Shown here: positions 1 to 10,715 of the stretch, one piece after another | Layout of the letters: each line of letters starts with the position of its first letter | Position numbering within the stretch: position 1 is the stretch's first letter | DNA from: Pseudomonas sp. ZH-FAD | GTDB taxonomy: Bacteria > Pseudomonadota > Gammaproteobacteria > Pseudomonadales > Pseudomonadaceae | Direction of reading: 5' to 3' | Assembly (NCBI RefSeq): GCF_002803095.1 | Contig: NZ_PGLR01000001.1 | Span: 124,001 to 188,000, forward strand | DNA length: 64,000 nt | Made by a program: the position numbers and the translations under genes | The notes under the pieces: generated by a model | What the model saw: the letters and a program-made list of their open reading frames with translations, nothing else | Database searches by the model: none | What the model was told of the DNA's origin: nothing

Positions 1-203
1 CAGGCGAGTTGCTCGTAATGGATAACCGGCTGCAGGCGGGTGCTGCGGAAGGAGCGGGCGAGGCCGAGCAGATGGATCGCCTCGAGCACGCTAGTCTTGC
101 CGCTGCCGTTGGCGCCGTGGAGGATGTTGATGCGGGAGGAGGGGGAGAGGGTCACCGGGTGCAGATTGCGCACCGCGGTGACCGTGATACGGCTTAGGGA
201 CAT
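1..203 (-). CDS. recF: RecF, N-terminal part (cut by window edge)
   Basis: First 67 codons of RecF, the ATP-binding protein that helps load RecA at gaps behind stalled forks; the remainder lies left of base 1. The minus strand reads [17 protein letters not shown] and then a Walker A motif GANGSGKTS at residues 30-38 followed by LEAIHLLG, the usual RecF start. Its ATG shares an A with the dnaN stop codon (TAATG), so the two are translationally coupled, as in the dnaA-dnaN-recF operon of Pseudomonas. Confidence 0.93.
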   Translation of the reverse strand, partial: MSLSRITVTAVRNLHPVTLSPSSRINILHGANGSGKTSVLEAIHLLGLARSFRSTRLQPVIHYEQLA

Positions 204-1306
204 TAAAGACGCATCGGCATGACAACGTAGGCAGAATCGTCGTTGTCGGCTTCCTGCAGCAGGGCACTGCTGTTGGAGTCGGAGAGGATCAGGCGCACCT
301 GCTCGGTGCCCATCACGCCCAGCACATCCAGCAGATAGCTGACGTTGAAACCGATCTCCAGGCCGCTGCCCGCATAGTCGACAACGATCTCTTCCTCGGC
401 CTCTTCCTGCTCAGGGTTGTTGGCTTGAATCTTCAGCAGACCAGACGCCAGGGTCAGGCGAATGCCACGGTACTTCTCGTTGGACAGAATCGCGGTGCGG
501 CTGAAGGCTTCGCGCAGGCCCTGACGATCCGCCAGTACCAGTTTGTCGCCACCACGCGGCAGCACGCGCTCGTAATCCGGGAATTTGCCGTCGACCAGCT
601 TCGAGGTGAAGGTGAACTCGCCGGTGTTGGCACGGATATGATGCTGACCGAGAACGATGGCGACTTCGGCGTCCTGCTCGGTGAGCAGGCGAGCCAGTTC
701 GAGAATACCTTTGCGCGGCACGATGACCTGATGCTTGCCTTCCTGCTGGATGATCGCTTCCATGGAGCACATGGCCAGACGATGACCATCGGTAGCGACC
801 GCTCGCAGCAGACCGCTCTGTACTTCCAGGAGCATACCGTTGAGGTAGTAGCGCACATCCTGCTGAGCCATGGCGAAGCTGGTACGTTCGATCAAACGAC
901 GCAGCTTGGCTTGCGGCAGGTTGAAGGTCAGCGACCCCGGACCTTCCTCGACGGTAGGAAAGTCGTTGGCCGGCAGCGTCGACAAGGTGAAACGGCTGCG
1001 TCCGGCCTTGACCAGCAACTTCTGCTCGTCGACGCGAATGTCGATCAGCGCGTCGCTCGGCAGGCTTTTGCAGATGTCCATCAGCTTGCGCGCCGGCACG
1101 GTGATCTCACCGGGTTCGGCGGCATCTTCGAGTGTGACGCGGCCAACCAGTTCGACCTCGAGGTCGGTACCGGTAAGCGACAGCTGCTGGCCTTCGACCA
1201 CCAGCAGGACGTTGGACAGAACCGGCAGCGTCTGGCGTCGTTCCACGACACCGGCGACCAGTTGCAGGGGTTTCAACAGGGCTTCGCGTTGAATAGTGAA
1301 ATGCAT
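203..1306 (-). CDS. dnaN: DNA polymerase III beta sliding clamp
   Basis: A 367-residue protein with the full length of bacterial beta clamps (about 366). The clamp is a ring-shaped dimer that tethers replicative polymerase to DNA. The N-terminus [17 protein letters not shown] and the C-terminal end YVVMPMRL are family hallmarks; the last residues form part of the cleft that binds clamp-binding motifs of partner proteins. It lies 38 bases downstream of dnaA and overlaps recF by one base, so it belongs to the dnaA-dnaN-recF operon running away from the origin. Confidence 0.98.
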   Translation of the reverse strand: MHFTIQREALLKPLQLVAGVVERRQTLPVLSNVLLVVEGQQLSLTGTDLEVELVGRVTLEDAAEPGEITVPARKLMDICKSLPSDALIDIRVDEQKLLVKAGRSRFTLSTLPANDFPTVEEGPGSLTFNLPQAKLRRLIERTSFAMAQQDVRYYLNGMLLEVQSGLLRAVATDGHRLAMCSMEAIIQQEGKHQVIVPRKGILELARLLTEQDAEVAIVLGQHHIRANTGEFTFTSKLVDGKFPDYERVLPRGGDKLVLADRQGLREAFSRTAILSNEKYRGIRLTLASGLLKIQANNPEQEEAEEEIVVDYAGSGLEIGFNVSYLLDVLGVMGTEQVRLILSDSNSSALLQEADNDDSAYVVMPMRL

Positions 1307-1344
1307 GGTCTAGTCCCTTGCCTCGTGGAGCTGCATTGATTTGA

Positions 1345-2835
1345 TCAGGTAGTCAGGGTGCGCAGCAGGTTCTTGTAGTCCTCGCGGATGTCCGCGTCGG
1401 ATCCCCTAAGTTCAGCAATCTTACGGCATGCGTGCAACACCGTGGTGTGATCGCGACCGCCGAAGGCCACACCGATTTCCGGCAGGCTGTGATTGGTCAG
1501 TTCCTTCGACAATGCCATGGCCACCTGACGCGGCCGGGCGATCGAGCGCGAACGACGCTTGGAAAGCAGGTCGGTGATCTTGATCTTGTAGTACTCAGCG
1601 GTGGTGCGCTGAATATTATCGATGCTGACCAGCTTGTCCTGCAGGGCCAGCAGATCCTTGAGCGATTCGCGGATCAGTTCGATGGTGATGTCGCGGCCCA
1701 TGAAGTGCGAGTGGGCGATCACACGCTTCAGCGCGCCTTCCAGTTCGCGCACGTTGGAGCGAATACGCTGGGCGATGAAGAACGCGGCATCGTGCGGCAG
1801 ATCCACCTTGGCCTGGTCGGCCTTCTTCATCAGGATTGCCACGCGAGTTTCCAGCTCGGGGGGCTCGACAGCCACGGTCAGGCCCCAGCCGAAGCGCGAC
1901 TTCAGTCGCTCTTCTAGGCCTTCGATCTCTTTCGGGTAGCGATCGCTGGTGAGAATCACCTGCTGACCCCCTTCGAGCAGCGCGTTGAAGGTATGGAAGA
2001 ACTCCTCCTGGGAGCGCTCCTTCTTGGCGAAAAACTGGATGTCGTCGATCAACAGTGCATCGACCGAACGGTAGAAGCGTTTGAATTCGTTGATGGCGTT
2101 GAGCTGCAACGCCTTGACCATATCGGCGACGAAGCGCTCGGAGTGCAGGTACACGACCTTGGCGTTAGGGTTCTTCGCCAGCAGGTGATTACCCACAGCA
2201 TGCATCAGGTGAGTCTTGCCCAGGCCAACGCCGCCATAAAGGAACAGTGGGTTGTAACCGTGCTTGGGGTTGTCCGCCACCTGCCAGGCTGCAGCGCGCG
2301 CCAACTGGTTCGACTTACCTTCGACGAAGTTATCGAAGGTAAAGGTGCGGTTGAGGTAGCTGGTGTGCTTGAGGCCACCTTCGACCTGTACGGTACGTTC
2401 GGTGCGTGGCGCCACCGCGGGAGTCGGCGGTTGCGGCGCGGAGCCTCCCATGGAGTCGAAGCTGGCACGCGACGGCTCCTGCTGTGCAGGCGGCGGCACC
2501 GGCTTGCTGACGGATGCGGCGGCCTGAACCTGAGCGGCACGTGCAGCGGCAGGCAAAGGGGCCGTTGGCGCGACACGGGCAGTCGCTGCCCGCTTGCTGC
2601 CTATTAATAAGGAAAGCGCAGGAACCAGACCGCCAGCGCGCTCACCGAGCAACTCGAGCAAACGACTCAGGTACTTCTCGTTGACCCAATCGAGTACGAA
2701 ACGATTCGGCGCATACACGCGCAGCTCGTCGCCTTCGGCTTCGACCTGCAGAGGACGGATCCAGGTGTTGAATTGCTGGGCCGGCAACTCGTCGCGCAAA
2801 AGCTCGACGCATTGCTGCCATAGTTCCACTGACAC
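1345..2835 (-). CDS. dnaA: Chromosomal replication initiator DnaA
   Basis: A 496-residue initiator that binds DnaA boxes and melts the origin. Four domains are visible: domain I (about 1-85) for DnaB and oligomer contacts; a Pro/Ala-rich domain II linker (about 86-155); AAA+ domain III with Walker [11 protein letters not shown] at 201-210 and Walker [10 protein letters not shown]; and DNA-binding domain IV with the signature [15 protein letters not shown] near the C-terminus. The gene reads away from the box-rich origin just upstream. Length and motifs are normal for Pseudomonas. Confidence 0.98.
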   Translation of the reverse strand: MSVELWQQCVELLRDELPAQQFNTWIRPLQVEAEGDELRVYAPNRFVLDWVNEKYLSRLLELLGERAGGLVPALSLLIGSKRAATARVAPTAPLPAAARAAQVQAAASVSKPVPPPAQQEPSRASFDSMGGSAPQPPTPAVAPRTERTVQVEGGLKHTSYLNRTFTFDNFVEGKSNQLARAAAWQVADNPKHGYNPLFLYGGVGLGKTHLMHAVGNHLLAKNPNAKVVYLHSERFVADMVKALQLNAINEFKRFYRSVDALLIDDIQFFAKKERSQEEFFHTFNALLEGGQQVILTSDRYPKEIEGLEERLKSRFGWGLTVAVEPPELETRVAILMKKADQAKVDLPHDAAFFIAQRIRSNVRELEGALKRVIAHSHFMGRDITIELIRESLKDLLALQDKLVSIDNIQRTTAEYYKIKITDLLSKRRSRSIARPRQVAMALSKELTNHSLPEIGVAFGGRDHTTVLHACRKIAELRGSDADIREDYKNLLRTLTT

Positions 2836-3260
2836 TGACTATCCCCTATCCAGGCGGCGATGCAAAAAACAGCCGCCATTGTAACGGCCAACGACCGAGT
2901 TATCCACACAGCAGGGCCTAGATGGCCAAGTAAAATCAAAGCCTTAGTTCCATTCATCAGACTTATCAGAAGCAGCATGAGCCTTGTGGATAAGCACCCC
3001 ATAAGCTTCTGTAAAAGCCTGGGGATGAACGGGCGGATAACCCTGCTGTGGGTAACACGGCATTCTATCCTCAGGCTGTCTGCAGGACACGCACAGAGGA
3101 ACCACGCCTTTTGGACAGACTTATCATCGCCGGATGAGCAAGCAGGGCGCTGCAGCCAAAGGGTTGTCCACAGACGCTCGCAGCGCCATTCAAAATAAAC
3201 ATAGAAAAAGAGCTTTAAACCCTTTTCTTTCTTTCTATTTCTATCTGACGAATAAGGTTG
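2836..3260. other. oriC: Chromosomal replication origin (oriC-I) between dnaA and rpmH
   Basis: No gene lies between dnaA and rpmH. Exact DnaA boxes are at 2900-2908 (TTATCCACA) and 2985-2993 (TGTGGATAA). One-mismatch or looser boxes are at 3047-3055 (TGTGGGTAA), 3065-3073 and 3164-3172 (TTGTCCACA). A TTATCAT element lies at 3121, and an AT-rich tract spans about 3190-3255, the likely unwinding element. This arrangement between dnaA and rpmH is the described Pseudomonas origin. Function is inferred from layout. Confidence 0.9.
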
Positions 3261-3268
3261 GTTGGAAA

Positions 3269-3297
3269 TTGACCTACCGCGCGGCTTTCTCTAGAAT
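3269..3297 (+). promoter_or_regulatory. Sigma-70 promoter of rpmH-rnpA
   Basis: TTGACC at 3269-3274 and TAGAAT at 3292-3297 are separated by 17 bases. Transcription would start near 3304, about 50 bases before the rpmH ATG. Confidence 0.75.
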
Positions 3298-3356
3298 TGC
3301 CGGTCTCTTTAAACCAGGGTCATTCCGACCCTAGTCGATCACCCAGGTAACGCACC

Positions 3357-3491
3357 ATGAAACGCACTTTCCAACCCAGCACCATCAAGCGCGCTCGCAC
3401 CCACGGTTTCCGTGCCCGCATGGCCACCAAGAACGGCCGTGCCGTCCTGTCGCGTCGTCGCGCCAAGGGCCGCAAGCGTCTGACTGTCTAA
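3357..3491 (+). CDS. rpmH: 50S ribosomal protein L34
   Basis: A 44-residue, very basic ribosomal protein starting [18 protein letters not shown] and ending GRKRLTV, diagnostic of L34. It is too short for most gene finders with a 60-residue cut-off. It begins 60 bases after a consensus sigma-70 promoter and is followed 13 bases later by rnpA, the near-universal bacterial pairing. Confidence 0.98.
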   Translation: MKRTFQPSTIKRARTHGFRARMATKNGRAVLSRRRAKGRKRLTV

Positions 3492-3504
3492 TTCATCCTG
3501 ACAG

Positions 3505-3909
3505 GTGGTGAGTCGAGGCTTCGGCCGGGAAAAGCGACTGCTGACCCCCCGGCAATTCAAGGCAGTCTTCGACTCCCCAAGCGGTAAAGCTCCGGGCAAA
3601 AGTGTCCTGCTGCTAGCGCGCGATAACCAGCTTGATCATCCCCGCCTAGGTTTGGTGATCGGCAAAAAGAGCGTCAAGCTCGCCGTCGAGCGCAACCGCA
3701 TCAAGCGTCAAATCCGCGAGTCCTTTCGCCTCAATCAGGACAACCTGACAGGCTGGGACATCGTGGTGGTCGCCCGCAAAGGGCTAGGTGATCTGGAGAA
3801 TGGCGAACTTGCTCAGCAGTTCGGCAAACTCTGGAAACGCTTGGCCCGAAGCCGGCCCAGTCGCGACGCAGACTTATCCCCCGGGACAAGCGACAATCCC
3901 CATGCGTAA
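3505..3909 (+). CDS. rnpA: Ribonuclease P protein component
   Basis: A 134-residue basic protein that assists the catalytic RNase P RNA in maturing tRNA 5' ends. The signature [14 protein letters not shown] lies in the middle of the protein. The likely start is the first of two tandem GTG codons, giving [15 protein letters not shown], as in other pseudomonads. The C-terminal tail overlaps the start of yidD by 8 bases, so the two are co-translated. Confidence 0.96.
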   Translation: MVSRGFGREKRLLTPRQFKAVFDSPSGKAPGKSVLLLARDNQLDHPRLGLVIGKKSVKLAVERNRIKRQIRESFRLNQDNLTGWDIVVVARKGLGDLENGELAQQFGKLWKRLARSRPSRDADLSPGTSDNPHA

Positions 3910-4147
3910 AGCGGCTCTAGCCTGTATTCAGGTTTATCGCTACGCCATCAGTCCGCTGATGGCCAGTCATTGTCGCTTCTATCCCAGCTGCTCCTGCTAT
4001 GCCTACGAAGCCATCGAACAACATGGCTTCCTGCGTGGTGGCTGGCTGACAGTGCGCCGTCTCGGTCGCTGTCACCCCTGGAATGCCGGCGGTTTCGATC
4101 CGGTTCCACCCGTTAAAAAATCCCGTTCCCCTTCGATGGCCGAATAA
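3902..4147 (+). CDS. yidD: Membrane protein insertion efficiency factor YidD
   Basis: An 81-residue protein starting [19 protein letters not shown]. It carries the conserved cysteine-rich block [15 protein letters not shown] and the basic segment [17 protein letters not shown] typical of YidD, which helps YidC-mediated membrane insertion. I use the ATG at 3902 inside the end of rnpA; a longer open frame exists upstream but lacks family similarity. yidC begins 2 bases after the stop. Confidence 0.95.
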   Translation: MRKAALACIQVYRYAISPLMASHCRFYPSCSCYAYEAIEQHGFLRGGWLTVRRLGRCHPWNAGGFDPVPPVKKSRSPSMAE

Positions 4148-4149
4148 TC

Positions 4150-5895
4150 ATGGATATCCAACGTTCGATCCTGATCGTCGCCCTGGCAGTCGTGTCCTAC
4201 CTCATGGTCCTGCAATGGAACGAGGACTATGGCCAGGCTGCCCTGCCAGCCGAGGTTAGTACCTCGACCGCTGCGACGCCTGCCCTGCCCGACACACCTG
4301 CTGCAACTGCCAGCACCGGCGGCGACGACATTCCCACTGCCGTGGCCGAGCCCACTGCTGCTGCCGTTGCGCCTACCGCCGCTGTCAGCGACGAGCTGAT
4401 TCGCGTCAAGACCGATGTGCTGGACCTGGCCATCGACCCGCGTGGTGGCGATATCGTGCAGCTGCGTCTGCCGCAGTACCCGCGTCGTCAGGACCGCCCG
4501 GACGTTCCGTTCCAGCTGTTCGATAACGGCAACGAGCGTACCTACCTGGCACAGAGCGGCCTGATCGGTCAGAACGCGCCGGACAAATCCAGCGGTCGTT
4601 CCCTGTGGAGCAGCGAAAAGCAAAACTACGAACTGGCCGAAGGCCAGGACAGCCTGGTAGTCGATCTCAGGTTCAGCGAGAACGGCATCAACTACATCAA
4701 GCGCTACAGCTTCAAACGCGGCCTCAACCCGCAGTGCTCGGCGCGTGAGCAGCAGTTGAAGAAGCCTGGCTGCATCGATCCGTCCGCCTATCAGGTCGAC
4801 GTACGTTACTTGATCGACAACCAGAGCGAGCAGGCCTGGAGCGGCAACCTGTTCGCCCAGCTCAAGCGCGACAACAGCGGCGACCCGTCCTCGACCACCG
4901 CTACCGGCACCGCCACCTACCTCGGCGCGGCACTGTGGACCGCCGACGAGCCGTACAAGAAGGTGTCGATGAAGGACATCGACAAGCAGTCCTTCAAGGA
5001 AACCGTACAGGGCGGCTGGGTCGCCTGGCTGCAGCACTACTTCGTTACCGCCTGGGTGCCGAGCAAGGACAGCACCAACCTGGTACAGACCCGCAAGGAC
5101 AGCCAGGGTAACTACATCGTCGGCTTCACTGGCCCGTCCGTGCAGGTCGCTGCCGGCGCGCAGGGCGAAACTGGCGCGATCCTCTATGCCGGTCCCAAGT
5201 TGCAGGAGCACCTGGGCACCCTGTCCCCGGGTCTGGAGCTGACCGTCGACTACGGCTTCCTGTGGTTCCTGGCGCAGCCGATCTTCTGGCTGCTGGAAGT
5301 GATCCATGGCGTGCTCGGCAACTGGGGTTGGTCGATCATCGTCCTGACCATCATCATCAAGCTGATCTTCTTCCCGCTGTCGGCTGCCAGCTACCGCTCG
5401 ATGGCGCGTATGCGTGCCGTATCGCCGAAACTGCAGGCGCTGAAAGAGCAGCACGGTGACGATCGCCAGAAGATGTCCCAAGCGATGATGGAGCTGTACA
5501 AGAAAGAGAAGATCAACCCGCTGGGCGGCTGCCTGCCGATCCTGGTGCAGATGCCGGTATTCCTCGCCCTGTACTGGGTGCTGCTGGAATCGGTCGAGAT
5601 GCGTCAGGCGCCATGGCTGCTGTGGATCACCGACCTGTCGATCAAGGATCCGTTCTTCATCCTGCCGATCATCATGGGCGCGACCATGTTCATCCAGCAG
5701 CAGCTCAACCCGACGCCGCCGGACCCCATGCAGGCCCGCGTGCTGAAGCTGATGCCGATCATCTTCACCTTCTTCTTCCTGTGGTTCCCGGCTGGTCTGG
5801 TGCTGTACTGGGTGGTCAACAACTGCCTGTCCATCGCCCAGCAGTGGTACATTACGCGCAAGATCGAAGCGGCAGCGAAACCGGCCAACGCCTGA
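4150..5895 (+). CDS. yidC: Membrane protein insertase YidC
   Basis: A 581-residue inner-membrane insertase/chaperone. It has an N-terminal transmembrane helix (about residues 5-22), a low-complexity Ala/Thr/Pro linker, a large periplasmic domain (about 75-350) and the conserved C-terminal transmembrane core, including the stretches GWSIIVLTIIIKLIFFPLS and NPLGGCLPILVQMP. The length is normal for gammaproteobacterial YidC. A rho-independent terminator follows 27 bases after the stop. Confidence 0.97.
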   Translation: MDIQRSILIVALAVVSYLMVLQWNEDYGQAALPAEVSTSTAATPALPDTPAATASTGGDDIPTAVAEPTAAAVAPTAAVSDELIRVKTDVLDLAIDPRGGDIVQLRLPQYPRRQDRPDVPFQLFDNGNERTYLAQSGLIGQNAPDKSSGRSLWSSEKQNYELAEGQDSLVVDLRFSENGINYIKRYSFKRGLNPQCSAREQQLKKPGCIDPSAYQVDVRYLIDNQSEQAWSGNLFAQLKRDNSGDPSSTTATGTATYLGAALWTADEPYKKVSMKDIDKQSFKETVQGGWVAWLQHYFVTAWVPSKDSTNLVQTRKDSQGNYIVGFTGPSVQVAAGAQGETGAILYAGPKLQEHLGTLSPGLELTVDYGFLWFLAQPIFWLLEVIHGVLGNWGWSIIVLTIIIKLIFFPLSAASYRSMARMRAVSPKLQALKEQHGDDRQKMSQAMMELYKKEKINPLGGCLPILVQMPVFLALYWVLLESVEMRQAPWLLWITDLSIKDPFFILPIIMGATMFIQQQLNPTPPDPMQARVLKLMPIIFTFFFLWFPAGLVLYWVVNNCLSIAQQWYITRKIEAAAKPANA

Positions 5896-5921
5896 TTCGC
5901 CAAAGCTTCCAAGCATCAAGC

Positions 5922-5946
5922 AAACGCCCCATGATTGGGGCGTTTT
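5922..5946 (+). terminator. Rho-independent terminator after yidC
   Basis: Perfect 9-bp stem AAACGCCCC / GGGGCGTTT with a 7-base loop, ending in a short T run. Confidence 0.8.
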
Positions 5947-6051
5947 GCTATCCAAGCATTTGTCGTGGGCGCGAGCTCTGCTCACGAATCGCTGCTATCC
6001 ACAGCTTTCTCCCTCGCGCCTACTAGCCCCGTAAACAACGAGTAAACCGCC

Positions 6052-7419
6052 ATGAACCACGCCCGAGATACCATCGCCGCCGTCGCCACCGCCCAGGGTC
6101 GGGGCGGTGTGGGTATCGTGCGGGTATCTGGTCCACTGGCCGGTCAATTGGCTCAGGCCATCTGCAGGCGCGAGTTGAAGCCACGCTTCGCTCATCACGG
6201 GCCGTTCTATGGCGAGAGCGAACTGACGCTGGATGAAGGTCTGGCCATCTACTTTCCCGGCCCCAACTCCTTCACTGGTGAAGACGTACTGGAACTTCAG
6301 GGCCACGGTGGCCCGGTGGTGCTCGATCTGCTGCTGCGCCGCTGCATGGCGTTGGGGGCACGCCTGGCGCGTCCTGGTGAGTTCAGCGAACGCGCCTTCC
6401 TCAATGACAAGCTCGACCTGGCTCAAGCCGAGGCCATCGCCGATCTGATCGAAGCCAGCTCCGAACAGGCTGCGCGCAATGCCCTGCGTTCGCTGCAGGG
6501 CGAGTTCTCCAAACGCGTGCATGCACTGACCGAGTCGCTGATCCAGCTGCGCATCTACGTCGAAGCCGCCATCGACTTCCCCGAGGAGGAGATCGACTTT
6601 CTTGCAGATGGTCATGTGCTGAGCCAGCTCGACGGCGTGCGCGCCGACTTATCCACAGTATTGCGCGAAGCGGGCCAGGGCGCCCTGCTGCGCGACGGCA
6701 TGACTGTGGTCATCGCCGGCCGACCCAATGCCGGTAAATCCAGCCTGCTCAACGCCTTGGCCGGCCGTGAAGCGGCCATCGTCACCGATATCGCCGGCAC
6801 CACCCGCGATGTGCTGCGTGAACATATCCACATCGACGGCATGCCCCTGCACGTGGTCGACACCGCCGGCCTGCGTGATACCGATGATCAGGTCGAGCGC
6901 ATCGGCGTGGAGCGTGCGCTCAAGGCCATCGGCGAGGCAGACCGTGTGTTGCTGGTAGTGGACTCCACCGCGCCGGAAGCCGCCGATCCCTTTGCTCTGT
7001 GGCCAGAGTTTCTGGAGCAGCGCCCAAATCCGGCACACGTGACCCTGATCCGTAACAAGGCCGATCTCTCCGGCGAGGCGGTGACACTTGAAACCAGCGC
7101 CGATGGCCACGTCACCCTCAGCCTGTCAGCCAAATCAGCCGATGGCCTGGAACTGCTGCGCGAGCACCTGAAAGCCTGTATGGGCTATCAGCAAACCGCC
7201 GAGAGCGGCTTCAGCGCGCGGCGGCGCCACCTCGAAGCGTTGCATCAGGCCGAGCAGCACCTCGAGCACGGCCGCAACCAGCTCACCCTGATGGGCGCGG
7301 GTGAACTGCTGGCCGAGGATCTGCGTATGGCCCAACAAGCCCTGGGCGAGATCACCGGAGCCTTCAGCAGCGACGACCTGCTGGGACGCATCTTCTCCAG
7401 CTTCTGTATTGGCAAGTGA
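6052..7419 (+). CDS. mnmE: tRNA modification GTPase MnmE
   Basis: A 455-residue GTPase that works with MnmG to install (carboxymethyl)aminomethyl groups on U34 of certain tRNAs. An N-terminal tetrahydrofolate-binding region comes first. The G domain has G1 [12 protein letters not shown] (about 224-235), switch GTTRD, G3 DTAGL and G4 NKAD. The protein ends in the conserved FCIGK, whose cysteine is characteristic of the family. An exact DnaA box (6649-6657) lies within the gene. Confidence 0.97.
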   Translation: MNHARDTIAAVATAQGRGGVGIVRVSGPLAGQLAQAICRRELKPRFAHHGPFYGESELTLDEGLAIYFPGPNSFTGEDVLELQGHGGPVVLDLLLRRCMALGARLARPGEFSERAFLNDKLDLAQAEAIADLIEASSEQAARNALRSLQGEFSKRVHALTESLIQLRIYVEAAIDFPEEEIDFLADGHVLSQLDGVRADLSTVLREAGQGALLRDGMTVVIAGRPNAGKSSLLNALAGREAAIVTDIAGTTRDVLREHIHIDGMPLHVVDTAGLRDTDDQVERIGVERALKAIGEADRVLLVVDSTAPEAADPFALWPEFLEQRPNPAHVTLIRNKADLSGEAVTLETSADGHVTLSLSAKSADGLELLREHLKACMGYQQTAESGFSARRRHLEALHQAEQHLEHGRNQLTLMGAGELLAEDLRMAQQALGEITGAFSSDDLLGRIFSSFCIGK

Positions 7420-7455
7420 AACCACATACTCAGGCGCTCTGCACTCACCGTCCTC

Positions 7456-8010
7456 TTATCCACAGCTAGCCTGTAGGAGCGGATTTTTCCGCGAAAAGAG
7501 CATAGGTCGCGCCGTCAATCCGCCTCTTCCTGCCTCCCCGGATTTCATCCGGGCTACGAACTGCAGGCCAGACACCGGCTGCGTCTGGGGCTGACACCGA
7601 TGGCAATCGTCGGCTCGCCCAGCCCACCTTACACAAGCTTGAGACCCCCTTAAGGGCTGACACGGCACTTTAACAATGCCCGATTTTCAGCCGAAATCCA
7701 GGTGCGCTGAAGAGTTATTCATAGCGAAATAAACCCTGTGGAAAACAGCCCTTGAGCCCTGCCCATAACCCTATGACAAAGCTGGGCGTAACTGCCCCTG
7801 TGGGTAACTAGCACTTTCATCCACAGTAGTTCAGCAGCTTGCCCAGCGGAACCGAGCAGGAATGACACAGGCTTATCATTCGCTGTACACCAGTAGCAGC
7901 AAGGCTTGTAAAGCTTTATCCACAGAAAAGGCTCCCTCTATACATAAACATAAAGAACAAGCTTTATAAAAATTCTCTCTTTTCTATTCTTTATAAGCCT
8001 GAGCGTACTT
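7456..8010. other. Second DnaA-box/AT-rich region (oriC-II) between mnmE and mnmG
   Basis: The 745 bases between mnmE and mnmG hold no gene. Exact DnaA boxes are at 7456-7464 and 7916-7924. Near matches are at 7715-7723, 7737-7745, 7799-7807 and 7817-7825, with a TTATCAT element at 7873 and an AT-rich tract at about 7936-8000. Six of these elements sit exactly 4,752 bases from their counterparts in oriC-I (2963, 2985, 3047, 3065, 3121, 3164). From memory, DnaA-box clusters at both places have been described in Pseudomonas putida. Which one fires cannot be read from sequence. Confidence 0.75.
7471..7553. repeat. REP-like half unit and CCCGGAT hairpin
   Basis: TGTAGGAGCGGATTTTTCCG at 7471-7490 matches one arm of the REP-type units seen elsewhere in this window. 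A palindrome CCCGGATTTCATCCGGG sits at 7537-7553 followed by CTACG, the same family as the hairpin at 56411-56454. Confidence 0.6.
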
Positions 8011-8092
8011 TTCACCAGGAAGGGGTCATCAGGTAAAGGCTCGAGGAGAGAGGAACACAGCCAATCAGCTGGCTATTTTTTGTGCAGAAGGC

Positions 8093-8121
8093 TTCATTCA
8101 GCAGGCTGAAGTCCCTATACT
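8093..8121 (+). promoter_or_regulatory. Possible mnmG promoter
   Basis: A good -10 TATACT at 8116-8121 lies 17 bases after a weak -35 TTCATT at 8093-8098, about 44 bases upstream of the mnmG start. Confidence 0.45.
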
Positions 8122-8164
8122 TGCCGCCTTTCTTTCAGACCCCTTCTCAACAGGCACGAGGTGC

Positions 8165-10060
8165 GTGGTGGATTTCCCTTCCCGTTTTGACGTGATCGTG
8201 ATCGGCGGCGGTCATGCCGGTACCGAAGCAGCCCTTGCTGCAGCACGCATGGGCGTGAAGACCCTGCTGCTCACCCACAATGTCGAGACCCTCGGCCAGA
8301 TGAGCTGCAACCCGGCTATCGGCGGGATCGGCAAGAGCCATCTGGTCAAGGAAATCGATGCCCTCGGCGGTGCCATGGCCACCGCTACCGACAAGGGCGG
8401 TATCCAGTTCCGTATTCTCAACAGCCGCAAAGGCCCAGCCGTACGTGCGACCCGCGCCCAGGCCGATCGCGTGCTGTACAAGGCCGCGATACGCGAGATT
8501 CTGGAAAACCAGGCCAATCTGTGGATTTTTCAACAGGCCGCTGATGACCTGATTGTGGAAAACGCCCAGGTCAAAGGCGTGGTCACCCAGATGGGGCTCA
8601 GGTTCCATGCGGATTCCGTGGTTTTGACCACAGGCACCTTCCTCGGCGGACTTATCCACATTGGCCTGCAGAACTACTCCGGCGGCCGTGCCGGTGATCC
8701 GCCCTCCATCGCTCTGGCGCATCGCCTGCGTGAGTTGCCACTGCGCGTCGGTCGCCTGAAAACCGGTACGCCGCCACGCATCGATGGCCGTTCGGTGGAT
8801 TTCTCGGTGATGACCGAGCAACCGGGCGATACCCCCACGCCGCTGATGTCTTTCCTCGGTAAGCGCGAACATCAGCCCAAGCAGATCAGTTGCTGGATCA
8901 CCCACACCAACGCGCGTACCCACGAGATCATCGCCGCCAACCTCGACCGCTCGCCGATGTACTCCGGTGTGATCGAAGGTGTCGGCCCGCGTTATTGCCC
9001 GTCGATCGAAGACAAGATTCACCGCTTCGCCGACAAGGACAGCCACCAGGTGTTCATCGAGCCGGAAGGCCTGACCACCCACGAGCTGTATCCCAATGGC
9101 ATCTCTACCTCGCTGCCGTTCGACGTGCAGCTGGAGATTGTGCGCAGCATTCGTGGCATGGAGAACGCGCACATCGTGCGCCCCGGTTATGCCATCGAGT
9201 ACGACTATTTCGATCCGCGCGATCTCAAGTACAGCCTGGAAACCAAGGTCATCGCCGGCCTGTTCTTCGCTGGCCAGATCAATGGCACTACCGGCTACGA
9301 AGAAGCCGGTGCCCAAGGCCTGCTGGCGGGCTGCAACGCTGCCCTGCGCGCGCAGGGCAAAGAAGCCTGGTGCCCGCGTCGTGACGAAGCCTACATCGGC
9401 GTGCTGGTCGACGATCTGATCACCCTGGGCACCCAGGAGCCATACCGCATGTTCACCTCGCGCGCCGAATACCGGCTGATCCTGCGTGAGGACAACGCCG
9501 ACCTGCGCCTGACCGAGAAAGGCCGCGAGCTGGGCCTGATCGACGATGAGCGCTGGGCCGCTTTCGAGGCCAAGCGCGAAGGCATCGTGCAGGAAGAGCA
9601 GCGCCTGAAGAGCACCTGGGTGCGCCCGGGCACGCCGCAGGGTGATGCCATCGCCGCGCGCTTCGGTACGCCGCTGGCCCACGAATACAACCTGCTCAAC
9701 CTGCTGGCTCGCCCGGAGATCGACTACGCCACCCTGGTCGAACTGACCGACGCGCCGGTTGTGGATAACCAGGTGGCCGAACAGGTCGAGATCAAGACCA
9801 AGTACGCCGGCTACATCGACCGTCAGCAGGACGAGATCGCCAAACTGCGGGCCAGCGAAGACACCAAGCTGCCGGATGATCTGGACTATGCCTCGATCTC
9901 CGGGCTGTCCAAGGAGATCCAGTTCAAGCTCGGCAATACCCGCCCGGCCACGCTTGGCCAGGCTTCACGGATCCCCGGAGTTACCCCGGCGGCGATTTCC
10001 CTGCTGCTGATTCACCTGAAAAAACGCAGCGCCGGGCAGAAGCTGGAGCAGAGCGCCTGA
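8165..10060 (+). CDS. mnmG: tRNA uridine-5-carboxymethylaminomethyl modification enzyme MnmG (GidA)
   Basis: A 631-residue FAD enzyme, partner of MnmE in wobble-uridine modification. The dinucleotide-binding motif [18 protein letters not shown] is at the N-terminus, with the conserved [14 protein letters not shown] nearby and a C-terminal helical MnmE-interaction domain. A GTG start at 8165 ([16 protein letters not shown]) matches the pseudomonad N-terminus. Two exact DnaA boxes lie inside the gene (8652-8660, 9760-9768). It overlaps rsmG by one base. Confidence 0.97.
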   Translation: MVDFPSRFDVIVIGGGHAGTEAALAAARMGVKTLLLTHNVETLGQMSCNPAIGGIGKSHLVKEIDALGGAMATATDKGGIQFRILNSRKGPAVRATRAQADRVLYKAAIREILENQANLWIFQQAADDLIVENAQVKGVVTQMGLRFHADSVVLTTGTFLGGLIHIGLQNYSGGRAGDPPSIALAHRLRELPLRVGRLKTGTPPRIDGRSVDFSVMTEQPGDTPTPLMSFLGKREHQPKQISCWITHTNARTHEIIAANLDRSPMYSGVIEGVGPRYCPSIEDKIHRFADKDSHQVFIEPEGLTTHELYPNGISTSLPFDVQLEIVRSIRGMENAHIVRPGYAIEYDYFDPRDLKYSLETKVIAGLFFAGQINGTTGYEEAGAQGLLAGCNAALRAQGKEAWCPRRDEAYIGVLVDDLITLGTQEPYRMFTSRAEYRLILREDNADLRLTEKGRELGLIDDERWAAFEAKREGIVQEEQRLKSTWVRPGTPQGDAIAARFGTPLAHEYNLLNLLARPEIDYATLVELTDAPVVDNQVAEQVEIKTKYAGYIDRQQDEIAKLRASEDTKLPDDLDYASISGLSKEIQFKLGNTRPATLGQASRIPGVTPAAISLLLIHLKKRSAGQKLEQSA

Positions 10061-10704
10061 TGTCGGTCACTCAGCGTCACGCCGAAGAACTGCTGCAGGG
10101 TGCCCGTGAACTGGGCATCGAGCTCAGCGCCGTGCAGCAGGAACAACTGCTCGCTTACCTGGGCCTGCTGATCAAGTGGAACAAGGCCTACAACCTCACC
10201 GCCGTGCGCGACCCCGACGAGATGGTGTCGCGCCACCTGCTCGACAGCCTATCGGTGGTGCCGTTCGTAGCCGAGCTTGGGGATAACTGGCTGGACGTCG
10301 GCAGTGGCGGCGGCATGCCCGGCGTGCCGCTGGCGATCATGTTCCCCGAGCGGCGTTTCACCCTGCTCGACTCCAACGGCAAGAAAACCCGTTTTCTGGT
10401 GCAGGTGAAGCTGGAGCTGAAACTCGCCAACCTCGAGGTTGTCCACAACCGGGTCGAAGCCTATCGCCCCGAGCAGCCTTTCGATGGCATCAGCTCGCGG
10501 GCGTTCAGCAGCCTGGAGGACTTCAGCAACTGGACGCGTCACCTCGGCAGCGTCGACACCCAGTGGCTGGCGATGAAAGGCGTGCACCCGGATGACGAAT
10601 TGCAGGCCCTGCCGACGGACTTCCGTCTCAGCGCCACGCATGTGTTGCGGGTTCCCGGTTGCCAAGGCCAACGCCATCTGTTGATACTGCGTCGCTCGGT
10701 CTAA
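10060..10704 (+). CDS. rsmG: 16S rRNA (guanine-527 N7) methyltransferase RsmG
   Basis: A 214-residue SAM-dependent methyltransferase that modifies G527 of 16S rRNA. The SAM-binding glycine motif [16 protein letters not shown] lies near residues 76-91 and the preceding [15 protein letters not shown] is family-specific. The start overlaps the mnmG stop, so it is coupled to mnmG; parA follows 11 bases after the stop. Confidence 0.96.
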   Translation: MSVTQRHAEELLQGARELGIELSAVQQEQLLAYLGLLIKWNKAYNLTAVRDPDEMVSRHLLDSLSVVPFVAELGDNWLDVGSGGGMPGVPLAIMFPERRFTLLDSNGKKTRFLVQVKLELKLANLEVVHNRVEAYRPEQPFDGISSRAFSSLEDFSNWTRHLGSVDTQWLAMKGVHPDDELQALPTDFRLSATHVLRVPGCQGQRHLLILRRSV

Positions 10705-10715
10705 GGGGAAAGAAG

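Noticed and set aside
4072..5985. 637-codon open frame on the minus strand opposite yidC
   Set aside because: Antisense shadow of yidC; no recognisable domain and no ribosome-binding site.
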